Source: JBAIYU01 sp036763085
GTDB lineage: Bacteria; Bacillota; Negativicutes; DSM-1736; Dendrosporobacteraceae
Reading direction: 5' to 3'
NCBI RefSeq assembly: GCF_036763085.1
Contig: NZ_JBAIYU010000010.1
Span: 1-64,000 of the forward strand
DNA length: 64,000 nt
The translations under genes and the position numbers were made by a program. The notes beneath the pieces are model-generated. The model was not told where the DNA came from, made no database searches, and saw nothing but the letters and a program-made list of their open reading frames with translations. Positions 1 through 9,262 of this stretch are shown here, one piece after another (the stretch's first letter is position 1; every line of letters starts with the position of its first letter).

Positions 1-347
<347 letters not shown>

Positions 348-595
348 ATTTATTTATGAAGAACCTTGATGGCTCTTTATAATTTAAGAAATTGTGATTT
401 ACCGAAGTAAATCTTGTAAATTGTGCTCAATGAGCACCGCACATCTGGCATTAATTCTTCTTACATTGTTTAGTTTTCAGAGAACACCGTTGCCTATGAG
501 GCAATGGATACGATACCAGATTATCTATCACTTAAAAGCTTTATTCATCTGCATCGCTCGCCGCCATTTGACTTCATCTTGTGGCGACTTTTTAC

Positions 596-624
596 ATGTT
601 ACCACATTTAACTCAATGTGTCAA
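596..624 (-). promoter_or_regulatory. rrn promoter P2 (sigma-70 type)
   Basis: On the minus strand TTGACA (624-619), a 17-nt spacer and TAACAT (601-596) form a near-consensus housekeeping promoter aimed at the 16S gene. The motif AAGTCGC follows directly downstream, as it does after the upstream promoter. Confidence 0.75.
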
Positions 625-723
625 CATGTTTTTTCTGTTAATTTTTGTTATCTCTTTGGTTACTGAGTTATCAATGACCAAGAAATTATTATTTTTTACT
701 ACATCGCTTGCTGCGACTTACAT

Positions 724-752
724 AGAATATCACGTTCAATATTTTATGTCAA
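724..752 (-). promoter_or_regulatory. rrn promoter P1 (sigma-70 type)
   Basis: On the minus strand TTGACA (752-747), a 17-nt spacer and TATTCT (729-724) form a second promoter about 128 bp upstream of P2. Tandem promoters are usual for rRNA operons. The AAGTCGC motif again follows close to the expected start point. Confidence 0.72.
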
Positions 753-893
753 TTAGTATTTTTTGCATAATCCGCTAATCTAAAAAGTAAGCCATTGGTT
801 GCTGCATATCTGCTTTTCAAAAGGTAAAAACTTTATAAAAATATATAACTTGTTTTAATTGTTTTAGGAAACACTATTAACAAGGAGGTGATG

Positions 894-1073
894 ATGTTGA
901 AAAAAGAAGTTAGTATTTATGATACACCAGCTACAAACTATTCCCCAGCATTCCAATCCGACTATGCACCTGAACTTCCTGATCCACAATTCAGTTCTTC
1001 TGCCTATACCCAAAATGTTAACAAGCAGCCAAAAGTTGAGGCTTCGGTACAATCATATAATGATAATTTATAA
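894..1073 (+). CDS. small hypothetical protein, 59 aa
   Basis: I do not recognise this protein. It is short, hydrophilic and rich in Ser, Pro, Tyr, Asn and Gln, with no membrane segment or signal peptide. A very strong ribosome binding site (AAGGAGG, 882-888) precedes it. ATG at 894 gives a 5-nt spacer and TTG at 897 an 8-nt spacer, so either may be the start. A hairpin terminator follows at 1087-1116. The strong translation signal and the terminator support a real gene. Confidence 0.6.
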   Translation: MLKKEVSIYDTPATNYSPAFQSDYAPELPDPQFSSSAYTQNVNKQPKVEASVQSYNDNL

Positions 1074-1086
1074 AACGTAGTATAAA

Positions 1087-1116
1087 AGCTACTGTTCTAA
1101 TTAGAACAGTAGCTTC
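1087..1116. terminator. bidirectional hairpin terminator
   Basis: AAGCTACTGTTCTAA is followed immediately by its reverse complement TTAGAACAGTAGCTT, a perfect 15-bp stem. It lies between two convergent genes, with short T-rich tails on both sides, and probably ends both transcripts. Confidence 0.8.
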
Positions 1117-1123
1117 TTTGTAG

Positions 1124-1906
1124 TTATATACCTTTAAAAGAAGGCATCCTTTTTTCTTTAAAAGCACTAACTCCTTCTTTGTGATCTTGCGTTTGCAAAC
1201 AGTATGCTTGCATATCAGCCTCGTGCTCAAGCAAGCTATTCAAAGTCATGGTATCGTATCTATTGAGCGTTTTTTTAATCAGGCCGACCGCAATAGGTGC
1301 TGAATCAGCGATCTTTTTTGCAAATGCTTTTGTTTCTTCCTCTAAGCTCTCATTAGCACATACTCGGTTGACAAGCTTTAATGAATGAGCTGTTTTCGCA
1401 TCAATTAGATCCGCTGTAAACATTAGTTCTTTAGCTTTGTGCAAACCTACTATTCTAGGCAGCAAGTACATTCCGCCGCAGTCTGGAATTAGTCCAACTT
1501 TAGCAAAACTTTGGGCGAAACGAGCGGAATCAGCACAAAAAATAATATCGCATGCTAAAGCTAAGTTGAATCCTGCGCCTGCCGCTACTCCATTAACCAT
1601 TGCAATTACTGGTTTGTCCATTTCCATAATAATTGAAACAAATTGACCAACTTGGGCAATGAAGCTTCTTGCTTCAATTATATCTTTTAAATTTTCAATA
1701 TACGATAAATCACCGCCAGCACAAAATGCTTTTCCACTGCCTGTTAGAATGATAGTTTTAACCGAATTGTCATTTTTCACCAAATTAAGGCATTCAATAA
1801 GCTCATCTGCCAACAACTTATTAATAGAATTTAACGCACTTGGACGGTTGAGCGTAATAGTAGCAATCCCATCATCATTACTAAGTAGTACAGCTTTATC
1901 AGTCAT
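1124..1906 (-). CDS. enoyl-CoA hydratase/isomerase family protein
   Basis: The 260-aa length is typical of the crotonase family. The oxyanion-hole segments are visible: GKAFCAGGDLSY near residue 60 and VNGVAAGAGFNLALACDI near residue 105. The segment GLIPDCGGMYLLPR near residue 140 has Asp where classical hydratases carry catalytic Glu, which is more like PaaG/PaaB-type isomerases. Substrate is therefore open: it could hydrate or isomerise a CoA thioester in fatty or aromatic acid metabolism. RBS AAAGGAG lies ahead of the ATG. No other CoA-ester genes are nearby. Confidence 0.88.
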   Translation of the reverse strand: MTDKAVLLSNDDGIATITLNRPSALNSINKLLADELIECLNLVKNDNSVKTIILTGSGKAFCAGGDLSYIENLKDIIEARSFIAQVGQFVSIIMEMDKPVIAMVNGVAAGAGFNLALACDIIFCADSARFAQSFAKVGLIPDCGGMYLLPRIVGLHKAKELMFTADLIDAKTAHSLKLVNRVCANESLEEETKAFAKKIADSAPIAVGLIKKTLNRYDTMTLNSLLEHEADMQAYCLQTQDHKEGVSAFKEKRMPSFKGI

Positions 1907-1955
1907 ATTTTTCTCCTTTTGAAGCTACGCTGCCAGTCTTCGAGCTAAGACTTAA

Positions 1956-2219
1956 TTATTCTTTGTTAGTCATATTTGAAAAATTACTAATCAGCTGCTT
2001 CTTTTCAATACGAGGGAGCTTTTTTATAGCACATTCTCGTTCACGGGCAGTTTTACTATCCGAGAATTCTTCATGATATACCAGTTTGACAGGACCGCGA
2101 CCTCTCGTATATTTTGCCCCGTTGCCACTATTGTGCTTTGCGATGCGGTTATCCAAGTCAGTCGTCCATCCGGTATAAAGAGTACCGTCTGAACATTCGA
2201 CTATATAGGTAAAAGCCAC
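1956..2219 (-). CDS. GIY-YIG nuclease family protein (UPF0213/YhbQ-like)
   Basis: This 87-aa protein begins MAFTYIVECSDGTLYTGWT, the YIV...YTG form of the GIY-YIG motif, followed by the family segment RGPVKLVYHEEF with the conserved Arg/Glu region. Length matches the stand-alone UPF0213 group, thought to act on DNA, with no established cellular role in most species. It starts at a GTG whose first base overlaps the stop of the cyclophilin gene upstream (2219), which suggests translational coupling. Confidence 0.88.
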   Translation of the reverse strand: MAFTYIVECSDGTLYTGWTTDLDNRIAKHNSGNGAKYTRGRGPVKLVYHEEFSDSKTARERECAIKKLPRIEKKQLISNFSNMTNKE

Positions 2220-2824
2220 TATTTTACCTCTTCAATAGTTATCTTTTTGACTACAACATCTTCAATAGGTTTATCCTGAGCCTTTGTCTTAACCTTACCG
2301 ATAGCTCGGACCACTTCGATACCTTCTACAACTTTACCAAAGACAGAATGCTTATTATCAAGCCAAGGTGTTGCCTCTAAAGTAATAAAAAATTGAGAAC
2401 CTCCAGTGTTTGGTCCAGCGTTAGCCATCGATAGAATACCTTCCGAGGAATGACGAAGGCTGCTGTCAAATTCGTCAGGAATGGTATATCCAGGTCCGCC
2501 AGTTCCATTTCCCTTAGGATCTCCGCCCTGAATCATAAATCCGTCTATTACCCGGTGAAAGATTAAACCGTTATAAAATCCTTTATTAACTAAAGTGATA
2601 AAATTCTTTGTTGTCTTTGGCGCTTTGTCTTCGAATAACTCTACTTTGAAACTACCCTTGGATGTTTCAAATACAGCAATGCTATTCTTTTTGCCTGTTA
2701 CTTCTGTCTGTTTAGGGCTAATATCAGGTTGAGTTGGTGATGGAGGCAGATTTCCCGTATTACCAGAACACCCTACAGTAATCATTAACATCATTGCTAC
2801 TAAAACCAAGATAATTTTTTTCAT
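2219..2824 (-). CDS. cyclophilin-type peptidyl-prolyl isomerase lipoprotein
   Basis: The N-terminus is a lipoprotein signal: MKK, a hydrophobic stretch, then the lipobox ITVGC (Cys about residue 19), so the enzyme should be anchored outside the cytoplasmic membrane. A low-complexity Pro/Thr linker leads into the cyclophilin domain, with the active-site segment FHRVIDGFMIQGGDP and the GSQFFIT motif. It probably assists folding of exported proteins. ATG at 2824 has AAGGA about 10 nt ahead and is preferred to the upstream GTG at 2833, which abuts the RBS. Confidence 0.93.
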   Translation of the reverse strand: MKKIILVLVAMMLMITVGCSGNTGNLPPSPTQPDISPKQTEVTGKKNSIAVFETSKGSFKVELFEDKAPKTTKNFITLVNKGFYNGLIFHRVIDGFMIQGGDPKGNGTGGPGYTIPDEFDSSLRHSSEGILSMANAGPNTGGSQFFITLEATPWLDNKHSVFGKVVEGIEVVRAIGKVKTKAQDKPIEDVVVKKITIEEVK

Positions 2825-2847
2825 TACATACACGTCCTTTGCTTCAA

Positions 2848-3564
2848 TTAATTACCTTTTAAAACAATACTTTCTCCCGGATTTGCTGGACACCATACTG
2901 ATACTTTCTTATTATTACCAGGGAATAATGAAGGTGGTACCCATGTTTCGCCGCGAGTATGCATAGCTACTAAGTTTCTAACCTCGACATTGCGGCAAAA
3001 TTCTTCTGCACCAATTGCTCGATAATCACCTAACCGACTATCAACTGGAAAAAAAGCCACGTCAAGTTTTAAATGGGCAAGCTTATCAATTTCGGTCTTA
3101 AAATTCGCTTCAGCCAACCTAATGTTTTCGTCCGTGTCGCCTACCCAATGCCACCAGTTTAAATCACCAGCGTGAAAGATTTTCCAACCATCTAATTCGA
3201 TATAAAAAGAAACTCCTTCATCGGTTGAGCCATAGGTTATAACTTTTAAATTATCTTCTACTGATTCCTCATAAGGCTTCATAAATACTAGCTTTTCTTT
3301 TTCTATAGTGTTAATACCATCCTCATACTTGATATCGTCACTAAAAAAATATTTGGTAACGTTATTTTGCCATCTGCTAATTTGAGGATTGAAATGATCG
3401 GCATGGCGATGTGAGCTAAAAACCCACACGTTTTCACTTTCATTTATTAATCTTTCCAAACCAACAGTAGGATTAAGATAGTAATCAAAAACCAGCAGAT
3501 TCTTGCCGTTTTTCAAAACGAATCCACTATTGAATAAGTAAGTAATCTCCAAACTTTTCAACAC
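2848..3564 (-). CDS. MBL-fold metallo-hydrolase
   Basis: Metallo-beta-lactamase fold protein of about 238 aa. The metal-binding motif SHRHADHF (HxHxDH) is near residue 55. FHAGDLNWWHW near residue 130 supplies the bridging Asp, and AMHTRGE near residue 202 a further His. It resembles the UlaG/YtnP-like group of predicted hydrolases; substrate unknown. A strong AGGAGG lies at 3575-3570 ahead of GTG 3564 (5 nt) and TTG 3561 (8 nt); either could be the start. It lies downstream of thiM-thiW with only 21 nt between, so co-transcription is likely. Confidence 0.85.
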   Translation of the reverse strand: MLKSLEITYLFNSGFVLKNGKNLLVFDYYLNPTVGLERLINESENVWVFSSHRHADHFNPQISRWQNNVTKYFFSDDIKYEDGINTIEKEKLVFMKPYEESVEDNLKVITYGSTDEGVSFYIELDGWKIFHAGDLNWWHWVGDTDENIRLAEANFKTEIDKLAHLKLDVAFFPVDSRLGDYRAIGAEEFCRNVEVRNLVAMHTRGETWVPPSLFPGNNKKVSVWCPANPGESIVLKGN

Positions 3565-3585
3565 AAACACCTCCTAGGAGCTTTA

Positions 3586-4092
3586 TTACTTCTCACTAAT
3601 CTTTGAGCGGAAAAACTTTGTAAGCGGCGTTAGATAAATCAAGTAAGCTATGATACTGCCTCCGATTGAACTAACTAAAAAAGGAATAACGAAAAAGAAA
3701 GCCGCAACCTTTGTTCCTAGAATAAATTTCGCAATCGGATAAGCTAGCAGCCCGCCAATAATACCAGTGCCAATTACCTCACCTAAAATAGCACCCAATA
3801 TATGATTAGTCTTCCTATATAGTATTCCAGACAACGCAGCTCCTATCATACTGCCTGGAAAAGCTAACAACGAGCCTGTGCCCAACAAATTTCTTAAAAC
3901 AGAAATCCCGAATGCAGCACTTACTGAGTAACGAGTTCCTAAAAAAACAGCTAATAATATATTAATGGCATGTTGTACCGGAAAACATTTTGCTACAACT
4001 ACCGGTATATAAATGAGGTGTGCAGAAAGAACGCCAAGGGCTATAAACAAAGCAGTAAAAGTTAGTTTTTGTAGATTCACTTTATCCTCCAA
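3586..4092 (-). CDS. thiW: ThiW, thiazole-specific ECF transporter S component
   Basis: This 168-aa integral membrane protein has about five hydrophobic segments and the ThiW-like N-terminus LQKLTFTALFIALGVLSAH, followed by FPVQHAINILLAVFLG. ThiW proteins are predicted substrate-binding subunits of energy-coupling-factor transporters that import hydroxyethylthiazole. The gene follows thiM by 5 nt, the characteristic pairing, which supports the call. The ECF energising module (EcfAAT) is not in the window, as expected for a shared module. Confidence 0.9.
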   Translation of the reverse strand: MEDKVNLQKLTFTALFIALGVLSAHLIYIPVVVAKCFPVQHAINILLAVFLGTRYSVSAAFGISVLRNLLGTGSLLAFPGSMIGAALSGILYRKTNHILGAILGEVIGTGIIGGLLAYPIAKFILGTKVAAFFFVIPFLVSSIGGSIIAYLIYLTPLTKFFRSKISEK

Positions 4093-4097
4093 ACAAG

Positions 4098-4895
4098 TTA
4101 GCTAAGGCGAATTTTATCTCTAAGTATTTCGCCCGATAAATTATAAATAGCGTCAAACAGCCGGATTCTAAAACTACCAATACCTTCGTCCGGTTTCAAA
4201 CCACTACTTGCTAATTCTCCTGCTATTCCCATCATAGCAATACCTGTTACTGCGCCGACAAATGGATTGGCAACCGCTGCACAACTCCCAACAAGCGATG
4301 AACTCATACAACCTGTACCAGTAACATTAGTTAACATTATATCACCATTATCAATTCTGCAGACTTTATTACCATCAACAATAATATCTGTTTTTCCGGT
4401 CACTGCAATTACACAGTTAAGTTTCTGAGAAAGCTTTATTGCTATATTCTCACCATTAGTCTCATCGGCAACAGAATCAACACCTTTTATAGCTGCACTA
4501 ATACCACTTAATAATTTAATTTCTGACATATTACCACGGATAATCGTAGGCTTTACTTCTCTAATAATCCGCTCCGCGACAGCCGTCCTATATGAAGTCG
4601 CTCCTACGCCGACTGGATCAAATATTATTGGGATACCTAAAGACTGAGCTTTTTTTCCTGCAACGATCATCGCCTCAACTGTTGGAGCGTTTAGTGTACC
4701 AATATTTATCACTAAAGCCGAGGCATGTGCTGCCATCTCTTCAACTTCGAGTATTTCACTGGCCATAACTGGCGATGCACCAATAGCTAAAGTTATGTTT
4801 GCAGAATCATTAGCTGTGACATAATTAGTTAAGTGATGAATAAGAGGTTTTTGATTTCTTATCTTCTCTATCACTGAACATATTTCATTAATCAT
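4098..4895 (-). CDS. thiM: hydroxyethylthiazole kinase
   Basis: ThiM phosphorylates 4-methyl-5-(2-hydroxyethyl)thiazole with ATP, a salvage step for thiamine. The 265-aa length is standard. Family segments include PLIHHLTNYVT near residue 18, FDPVGVGATSYR near residue 115, and the nucleotide-binding/catalytic loop TNVTGTGCMSSS near residue 195 with the conserved Cys. It is paired with the thiazole transporter subunit thiW. The 63-nt gap to the upstream gene is too short for a TPP riboswitch and I see none there. Confidence 0.95.
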   Translation of the reverse strand: MINEICSVIEKIRNQKPLIHHLTNYVTANDSANITLAIGASPVMASEILEVEEMAAHASALVINIGTLNAPTVEAMIVAGKKAQSLGIPIIFDPVGVGATSYRTAVAERIIREVKPTIIRGNMSEIKLLSGISAAIKGVDSVADETNGENIAIKLSQKLNCVIAVTGKTDIIVDGNKVCRIDNGDIMLTNVTGTGCMSSSLVGSCAAVANPFVGAVTGIAMMGIAGELASSGLKPDEGIGSFRIRLFDAIYNLSGEILRDKIRLS

Positions 4896-4958
4896 TGTTT
4901 CACCTCTTCTATATTTAGATTAAAAAATACCATATTTTACCTAGGTTTTCAATACTGA

Positions 4959-7451
4959 TTATTTCCGTGGTTTTGCTTTACTTGTTGCTGCTGCTAAAAG
5001 CGGATTATCGGGCCAGAAATGCTTAGGGTAACGCCCCTTTAAATCGCTTTTAACTTCATGATAACCATGTTTCCAAAAACTTGCTAAATCTGTTGTTACT
5101 TGGACCGGGCGAAAAGCGGGCGATAGCAAGTGTAACGTTAATGGGACCTTCCCACCAGCAACACACGGAGTTTCTGATAACCCAAATAGTTCCTGCAAGC
5201 GTACAGCTAAAACAGGCTTTGTCGGAATACTATAATCTACCATTATGCGCTGTCCGCTTGGAACTAAAACATGAGAAGGGGCGATTCTATCCATTATTTG
5301 TCGCTGTTCCCACGTAAGCAAAGACTCAAAAATTTCATTTAAATTAATCCGCTGTAGGTCTTTTTTATTGCTAATTCCAATTAAATGAGGTCCTAACCAT
5401 ATATCTATTTCCTTTAATAGTGCTTCATCCGATATATCCGGCCATGTACAATCTATGTTATTGAGAAAAATAAGCCGTTCCTGAAATCGCCGTGCTGCTT
5501 TTGTCCATGGCAGTATTTCTAATCCTTCGGACTTAATTCCCTGCACTAACTCTTTCTGCACATCAACTGAGTTAGTATTTGAAACTGGCTCTTCCTTAAG
5601 ACATATGCTTCCCAGGCATATTTGACGACGCGCGCGTACACTTTGAGATGCTTTATCCCATTTAACAGTTATATCTACTTCCAGCTGATCACTAAAATAG
5701 TTTAGTATATTCTCTAAATCAATTTGAGCAGCCCTATGAATGTAACCTTCTTCGCCTTTATCATCCAGTTCTATGACAACTATATATGCCGCCTCAGAAA
5801 GGAGCTGAATACTCCCTAGCCTAGCGCCTCGACCATTGCGCATTAAAAATCTTCCATTACCTCTATTTTGAGCTATTCGGTCTGGATACGCAAACGCAAG
5901 TAAAATACCTGATGCACCTGTATCATGTTTATTATTGTTTTCACTTATCCCTAAACACATTTGCCAATATTTGATTTCTTTTCCAATTCGGCGATATAAC
6001 GATAATTCGATACTTTGCTTCTGATTATATCCACTTAAGTTGTTACGCAGTGCTTCAATACGCAGTCCTATATCAGCATCATATGTCTGACCACGCAGAA
6101 TATCTCGTTCGCCTAGTATGGCAGCAATTTCACACGCTAACTGTCCTAAACCAATCTCTGCTGATTTAATCAGCATATGGGCAAGACGAGGATGGCATCC
6201 TAAAGCGGCCATATCCCGCCCATGCTTTGTTATTAGCCCATTCTTATCTAAAGCGCCTAGTTGATAAAGCAGTTCTCTGCCTTGATTATATGCAGCTAAA
6301 GGTGGATCATCCAGCCAGCGTAATTCTTTTGGATCAACCGTTCCCCACGCTGCTAATTCAAGAGCTAATGGTGTCATATCCGTATCATATATTTCGGGGG
6401 TATTGCTTTGGACGAAACCTGCTTCTTCTTGTTTTGTCCACAATCGGTAGCAAATCCCCGGCCCCTGTCTCCCTGCACGGCCCCGACGCTGCTCGGCTGC
6501 AGCTTGCGACACCCGAATTGTCTCGAGACGAGTCATTGCCGTACGAGGTGAGAATCTAGATACACGCATTAGTCCGCTGTCGATAACAACTTGGACACCT
6601 TCTACGGTTAAACTTGTCTCAGCAATAGATGTGGCTAAAACTACTTTTCTTGAACCCGACGCTGATGGCTTGAGTGCAGCATCCTGTTCATCAAAAGTTT
6701 GACTGCCATATAGGGGCAATACTTTTACATTACAGCCAAGATTAGCTTGCGAGAGACGCTGTTCCACCCTCCTGATTTCGCGTATACCTGGCAGAAAAAC
6801 CAATATGTCACCCTCATAGTTTTTTAACGCTTCATTAACTTTAATCAAAACAATAGATTCAATATTTCCCTCTAGCCTGGATGAAAGGTGAAAAGTTTCG
6901 ACCGGATATGATCGACCTTCACTTTTAAGCACTGCACAATTCCCAATCATAGCAGCTATTGGTTCTACATCCAGAGTTGCTGACATTATAACAAGTTTTA
7001 AATCTTCCCTAAAAAGATCTTGCGATTGCAAACATAGGGCCAGACCTAAATCAGCATGTATACTACGTTCATGAAATTCATCAAAAATTACCATGCCGAT
7101 ATTTTCAAGCGCGGCATCGTCTTGCAGCAGCCTAGTAAGAATACCTTCGGTAATTATTTCTATTTTAGTGTCAGGACCTGCTTTTGTATCAAGCCTTACA
7201 CGATAGCCAACTGTTGATCCAACTTCTTCGCCAATTAAACTTGCCATATAGCGAGCTGCTGATCTAGCAGCAATTCGCCGAGGCTCTAGCACTAAAATTT
7301 TTCGTCCTTTGAGCCAAGGCTCGTTCATTAATGCTAGTGGAACTTGTGTTGTTTTACCCGCCCCAGGTGGTGCAACAAGTACAACCTTCGAATAACTATT
7401 AAGAGTATCCTTTAATTGTGGCAATAAATTTATTATTGGGAAATGGGTCAT
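4959..7451 (-). CDS. hrpB: ATP-dependent helicase HrpB
   Basis: DExH-box helicase of about 830 aa, the usual HrpB length. Motifs in order: Walker A APPGAGKTTQ near residue 30, DEFH (the HrpB variant of DEAH) near residue 125, SAT near residue 160, and QRRGRAGRQGPG near residue 330. The HA2 region and the HrpB-specific C-terminal domain ending RYPKHFWPDNP follow. Cellular role in bacteria is poorly defined. I chose ATG 7451 because TGAGGTG lies about 8 nt ahead; an upstream ATG at 7466 overlaps that RBS. Confidence 0.95.
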   Translation of the reverse strand: MTHFPIINLLPQLKDTLNSYSKVVLVAPPGAGKTTQVPLALMNEPWLKGRKILVLEPRRIAARSAARYMASLIGEEVGSTVGYRVRLDTKAGPDTKIEIITEGILTRLLQDDAALENIGMVIFDEFHERSIHADLGLALCLQSQDLFREDLKLVIMSATLDVEPIAAMIGNCAVLKSEGRSYPVETFHLSSRLEGNIESIVLIKVNEALKNYEGDILVFLPGIREIRRVEQRLSQANLGCNVKVLPLYGSQTFDEQDAALKPSASGSRKVVLATSIAETSLTVEGVQVVIDSGLMRVSRFSPRTAMTRLETIRVSQAAAEQRRGRAGRQGPGICYRLWTKQEEAGFVQSNTPEIYDTDMTPLALELAAWGTVDPKELRWLDDPPLAAYNQGRELLYQLGALDKNGLITKHGRDMAALGCHPRLAHMLIKSAEIGLGQLACEIAAILGERDILRGQTYDADIGLRIEALRNNLSGYNQKQSIELSLYRRIGKEIKYWQMCLGISENNNKHDTGASGILLAFAYPDRIAQNRGNGRFLMRNGRGARLGSIQLLSEAAYIVVIELDDKGEEGYIHRAAQIDLENILNYFSDQLEVDITVKWDKASQSVRARRQICLGSICLKEEPVSNTNSVDVQKELVQGIKSEGLEILPWTKAARRFQERLIFLNNIDCTWPDISDEALLKEIDIWLGPHLIGISNKKDLQRINLNEIFESLLTWEQRQIMDRIAPSHVLVPSGQRIMVDYSIPTKPVLAVRLQELFGLSETPCVAGGKVPLTLHLLSPAFRPVQVTTDLASFWKHGYHEVKSDLKGRYPKHFWPDNPLLAAATSKAKPRK

Positions 7452-7662
7452 AAATCGACACCTCATTGTATATTTCCGGGAAATAGTTTATAAAATCAGA
7501 CTAATTTGGGTGGAGTTTTAACCCCGCTCTTTACTACTTTGAACCTTTGGACGCGAAATTAGTACCTATAGCATAAATTACATATTTTGGGTAATACTAA
7601 TATTCCTTGGCATAATTACTCTTTCCAGAATAGCAGCATAACAAAAACAGAAAAGTTAAATT

Positions 7663-7682
7663 GGCTCGACTTGCGCCGAGCC
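7663..7682 (-). terminator. short hairpin, possible terminator
   Basis: GGCTCG and CGAGCC pair around an 8-nt loop just past the stop of the small membrane protein gene. The minus-strand continuation is A/T-rich but lacks a strong T run. The CTTGCGCCGAGCC part also occurs in the dispersed repeat near 43.9 kb, so it could be a repeat remnant. Confidence 0.4.
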
Positions 7683-7697
7683 TCATGCTAAAATATC

Positions 7698-7898
7698 TTA
7701 CTTTTTGCTTGCTAATATGTAGTACTTGGCAGCAATTAAGGCGCCTGTTATAGTGAACACCACATCTAAGACTGTTTGCAGAGTATCTCCCCAAGGCCAC
7801 TGACGATTATATAGGTGAACAACTACGATAACCGCAAACAGAATATCATTAAATTTACTTGTTTTATTCATATAATGCCGAAGTGATGTTGATATCAC
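7698..7898 (-). CDS. small hypothetical membrane protein
   Basis: I do not recognise this 66-aa protein. It has two hydrophobic segments (about residues 17-30 and 44-60) joined by a short polar loop containing NRQWPWGDTLQ, and a basic C-terminus ending ASKK, which fits a two-pass membrane protein. A GTG at 7898 has GGGGGTG about 10 nt ahead; the internal ATG at 7871 has no clear RBS, so GTG is preferred. A hairpin follows the stop. Confidence 0.5.
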   Translation of the reverse strand: MISTSLRHYMNKTSKFNDILFAVIVVVHLYNRQWPWGDTLQTVLDVVFTITGALIAAKYYILASKK

Positions 7899-8038
7899 TT
7901 CTTTTCGTCACCCCCATTTTATTATAACATTATAAATAATAGTTACATATAATTTAATACGTCTTACGTCGTTTTCTATGTGATTATATTCAAAAGTCCT
8001 TTTGTCAGGACTATATGACCAAATTTAAGGAGAGATAC

Positions 8039-9178
8039 ATGAAAACAGCTTTCGTTAGCATCTTTTTAGCGTTTTATGGCGCAATAAACTACTACATAGG
8101 TCTTCGAACCTGGGATTCTCTAGGACACTTTTTTCCATTTTCAAATACAGTCTTTTGGTCTTTGCTATTTGTTTTGGCAATGTCCTATTACATAAATAAA
8201 GCCTGGGCTTCTCGTTTTCCAGAAAAACCAATACACCTTTTGGCTTTAATAGGTTCCTATTGGCTGGCTATTACTTATTTTGCATTCTTCTTTTGGTTAT
8301 TAGCTGATTTTCTTACAGTTATAAATTATTGGCTAATTTGGGTTCCGGCACATATTAGCAGTCATTTTATAACTGGTTTTGCTGTATGGATCGGCGTTTT
8401 TTTACTACTTTTCTATGGCACCTGGAACGCAACACACCCGATAACGAGCCGCTACAATATTAAAATCGACAAATCTGCAGGAAATCTTTCAAGACTGCAT
8501 GCAGTCTTTGTTTCCGATATACACTTAGGTCCGCTGGTTGGCACAGACCGTTTAAGAAAGCTAGTTCAATCAATAAACAGTTTAGATCCGGATATCGTGT
8601 TTTTAGGCGGCGATATAATCGACGAAAACGTAGTGTTTTTTGCAAATAACCATATGCCAGAAATACTCGGTCAAATTAAATCTAAATTTGGTGTTTATGC
8701 AATACTGGGAAACCATGAATACATAGGCGGACAAGGTGAACAAGCTGTAGAATTTCTCACTAAAGCTAACGCCACAGTACTTCGCGACAATTACATAAAA
8801 ATCGCTGACAGCTTTATTTTAGCAGGTCGCGATGATCGCAGCAGTCCGTACTTTAATAAAGTAAATCGCGCTACTGCAGCTAAGCTTTTCGAGGGAGTAG
8901 ATTCCTCACTGCCGATAATTTTACTAGACCATCAGCCGTCTAATCTTGATGAGGCTAAAGAGCAAGGCGTGGATTTGCAGTTGTCTGGTCATACCCACCG
9001 TGGGCAATTCTTCCCCAATAACTTAATAACTAAGTCGGTATTTGAAATCGACTGGGGCTATTTGAAAAAAGGCAATCTAAACGTAATTGTATCATCCGGG
9101 TATGCGACCTGGGGTCCGCCAATTCGTATCGGCACCAAACCAGAACTCGTCGATATATTAATTGAATTCAAAACTTAA
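8039..9178 (+). CDS. membrane-anchored metallophosphoesterase
   Basis: About 379 aa. The N-terminal 135 residues hold four hydrophobic helices; the rest is a calcineurin-like phosphoesterase domain. Metal-binding motifs in order: SDIHLG (DxH) near residue 160, GGDIIDE (GDxxD) near 190, GNHEY (GNHE) near 225, and SGHTHRGQ (GHTHxGQ) near 315. The arrangement matches the YaeI/YkuE-like group, some of which act on lipid or cell-wall phosphoesters; substrate is unknown. ATG 8039 has AAGGAG six nt ahead, so the upstream ATG at 8015 is rejected. Confidence 0.92.
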   Translation: MKTAFVSIFLAFYGAINYYIGLRTWDSLGHFFPFSNTVFWSLLFVLAMSYYINKAWASRFPEKPIHLLALIGSYWLAITYFAFFFWLLADFLTVINYWLIWVPAHISSHFITGFAVWIGVFLLLFYGTWNATHPITSRYNIKIDKSAGNLSRLHAVFVSDIHLGPLVGTDRLRKLVQSINSLDPDIVFLGGDIIDENVVFFANNHMPEILGQIKSKFGVYAILGNHEYIGGQGEQAVEFLTKANATVLRDNYIKIADSFILAGRDDRSSPYFNKVNRATAAKLFEGVDSSLPIILLDHQPSNLDEAKEQGVDLQLSGHTHRGQFFPNNLITKSVFEIDWGYLKKGNLNVIVSSGYATWGPPIRIGTKPELVDILIEFKT

Positions 9179-9223
9179 TTTATCCATGTATTTTAATAAA
9201 GCAATACTTTTTTCTCGTCAAAA

Positions 9224-9259
9224 AACTCAGGTAGTATTTGAACTATCTGAGTTTTTTTA
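9224..9259. terminator. hairpin terminator between convergent genes
   Basis: AACTCAGGTAG pairs with CTATCTGAGTT across a short loop, flanked by A-rich and T-rich runs on both sides, so it can work in both directions. It separates the phosphoesterase gene from the xanthine dehydrogenase gene. Confidence 0.85.
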
Positions 9260-9262
9260 TAT

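Larger units (their letters stand above)
348..893. other. rRNA operon leader and promoter region, no gene seen
   Basis: This 546-bp stretch lies between the 16S 5' end and a small plus-strand gene. It holds two rRNA promoters on the minus strand (listed separately) and the untranslated rrn leader. Short open frames occur but have no ribosome binding site or recognisable product, so I do not call them genes. Confidence 0.7.

Noticed and set aside
394..778. Open frames of 90 and 65 codons upstream of the 16S gene
   Set aside because: They cover the rrn promoters and leader on the opposite strand, lack RBS and resemble no protein.
4896..4958. TPP riboswitch ahead of thiM
   Set aside because: The gap to hrpB is only 63 nt and contains none of the conserved THI-box sequences.
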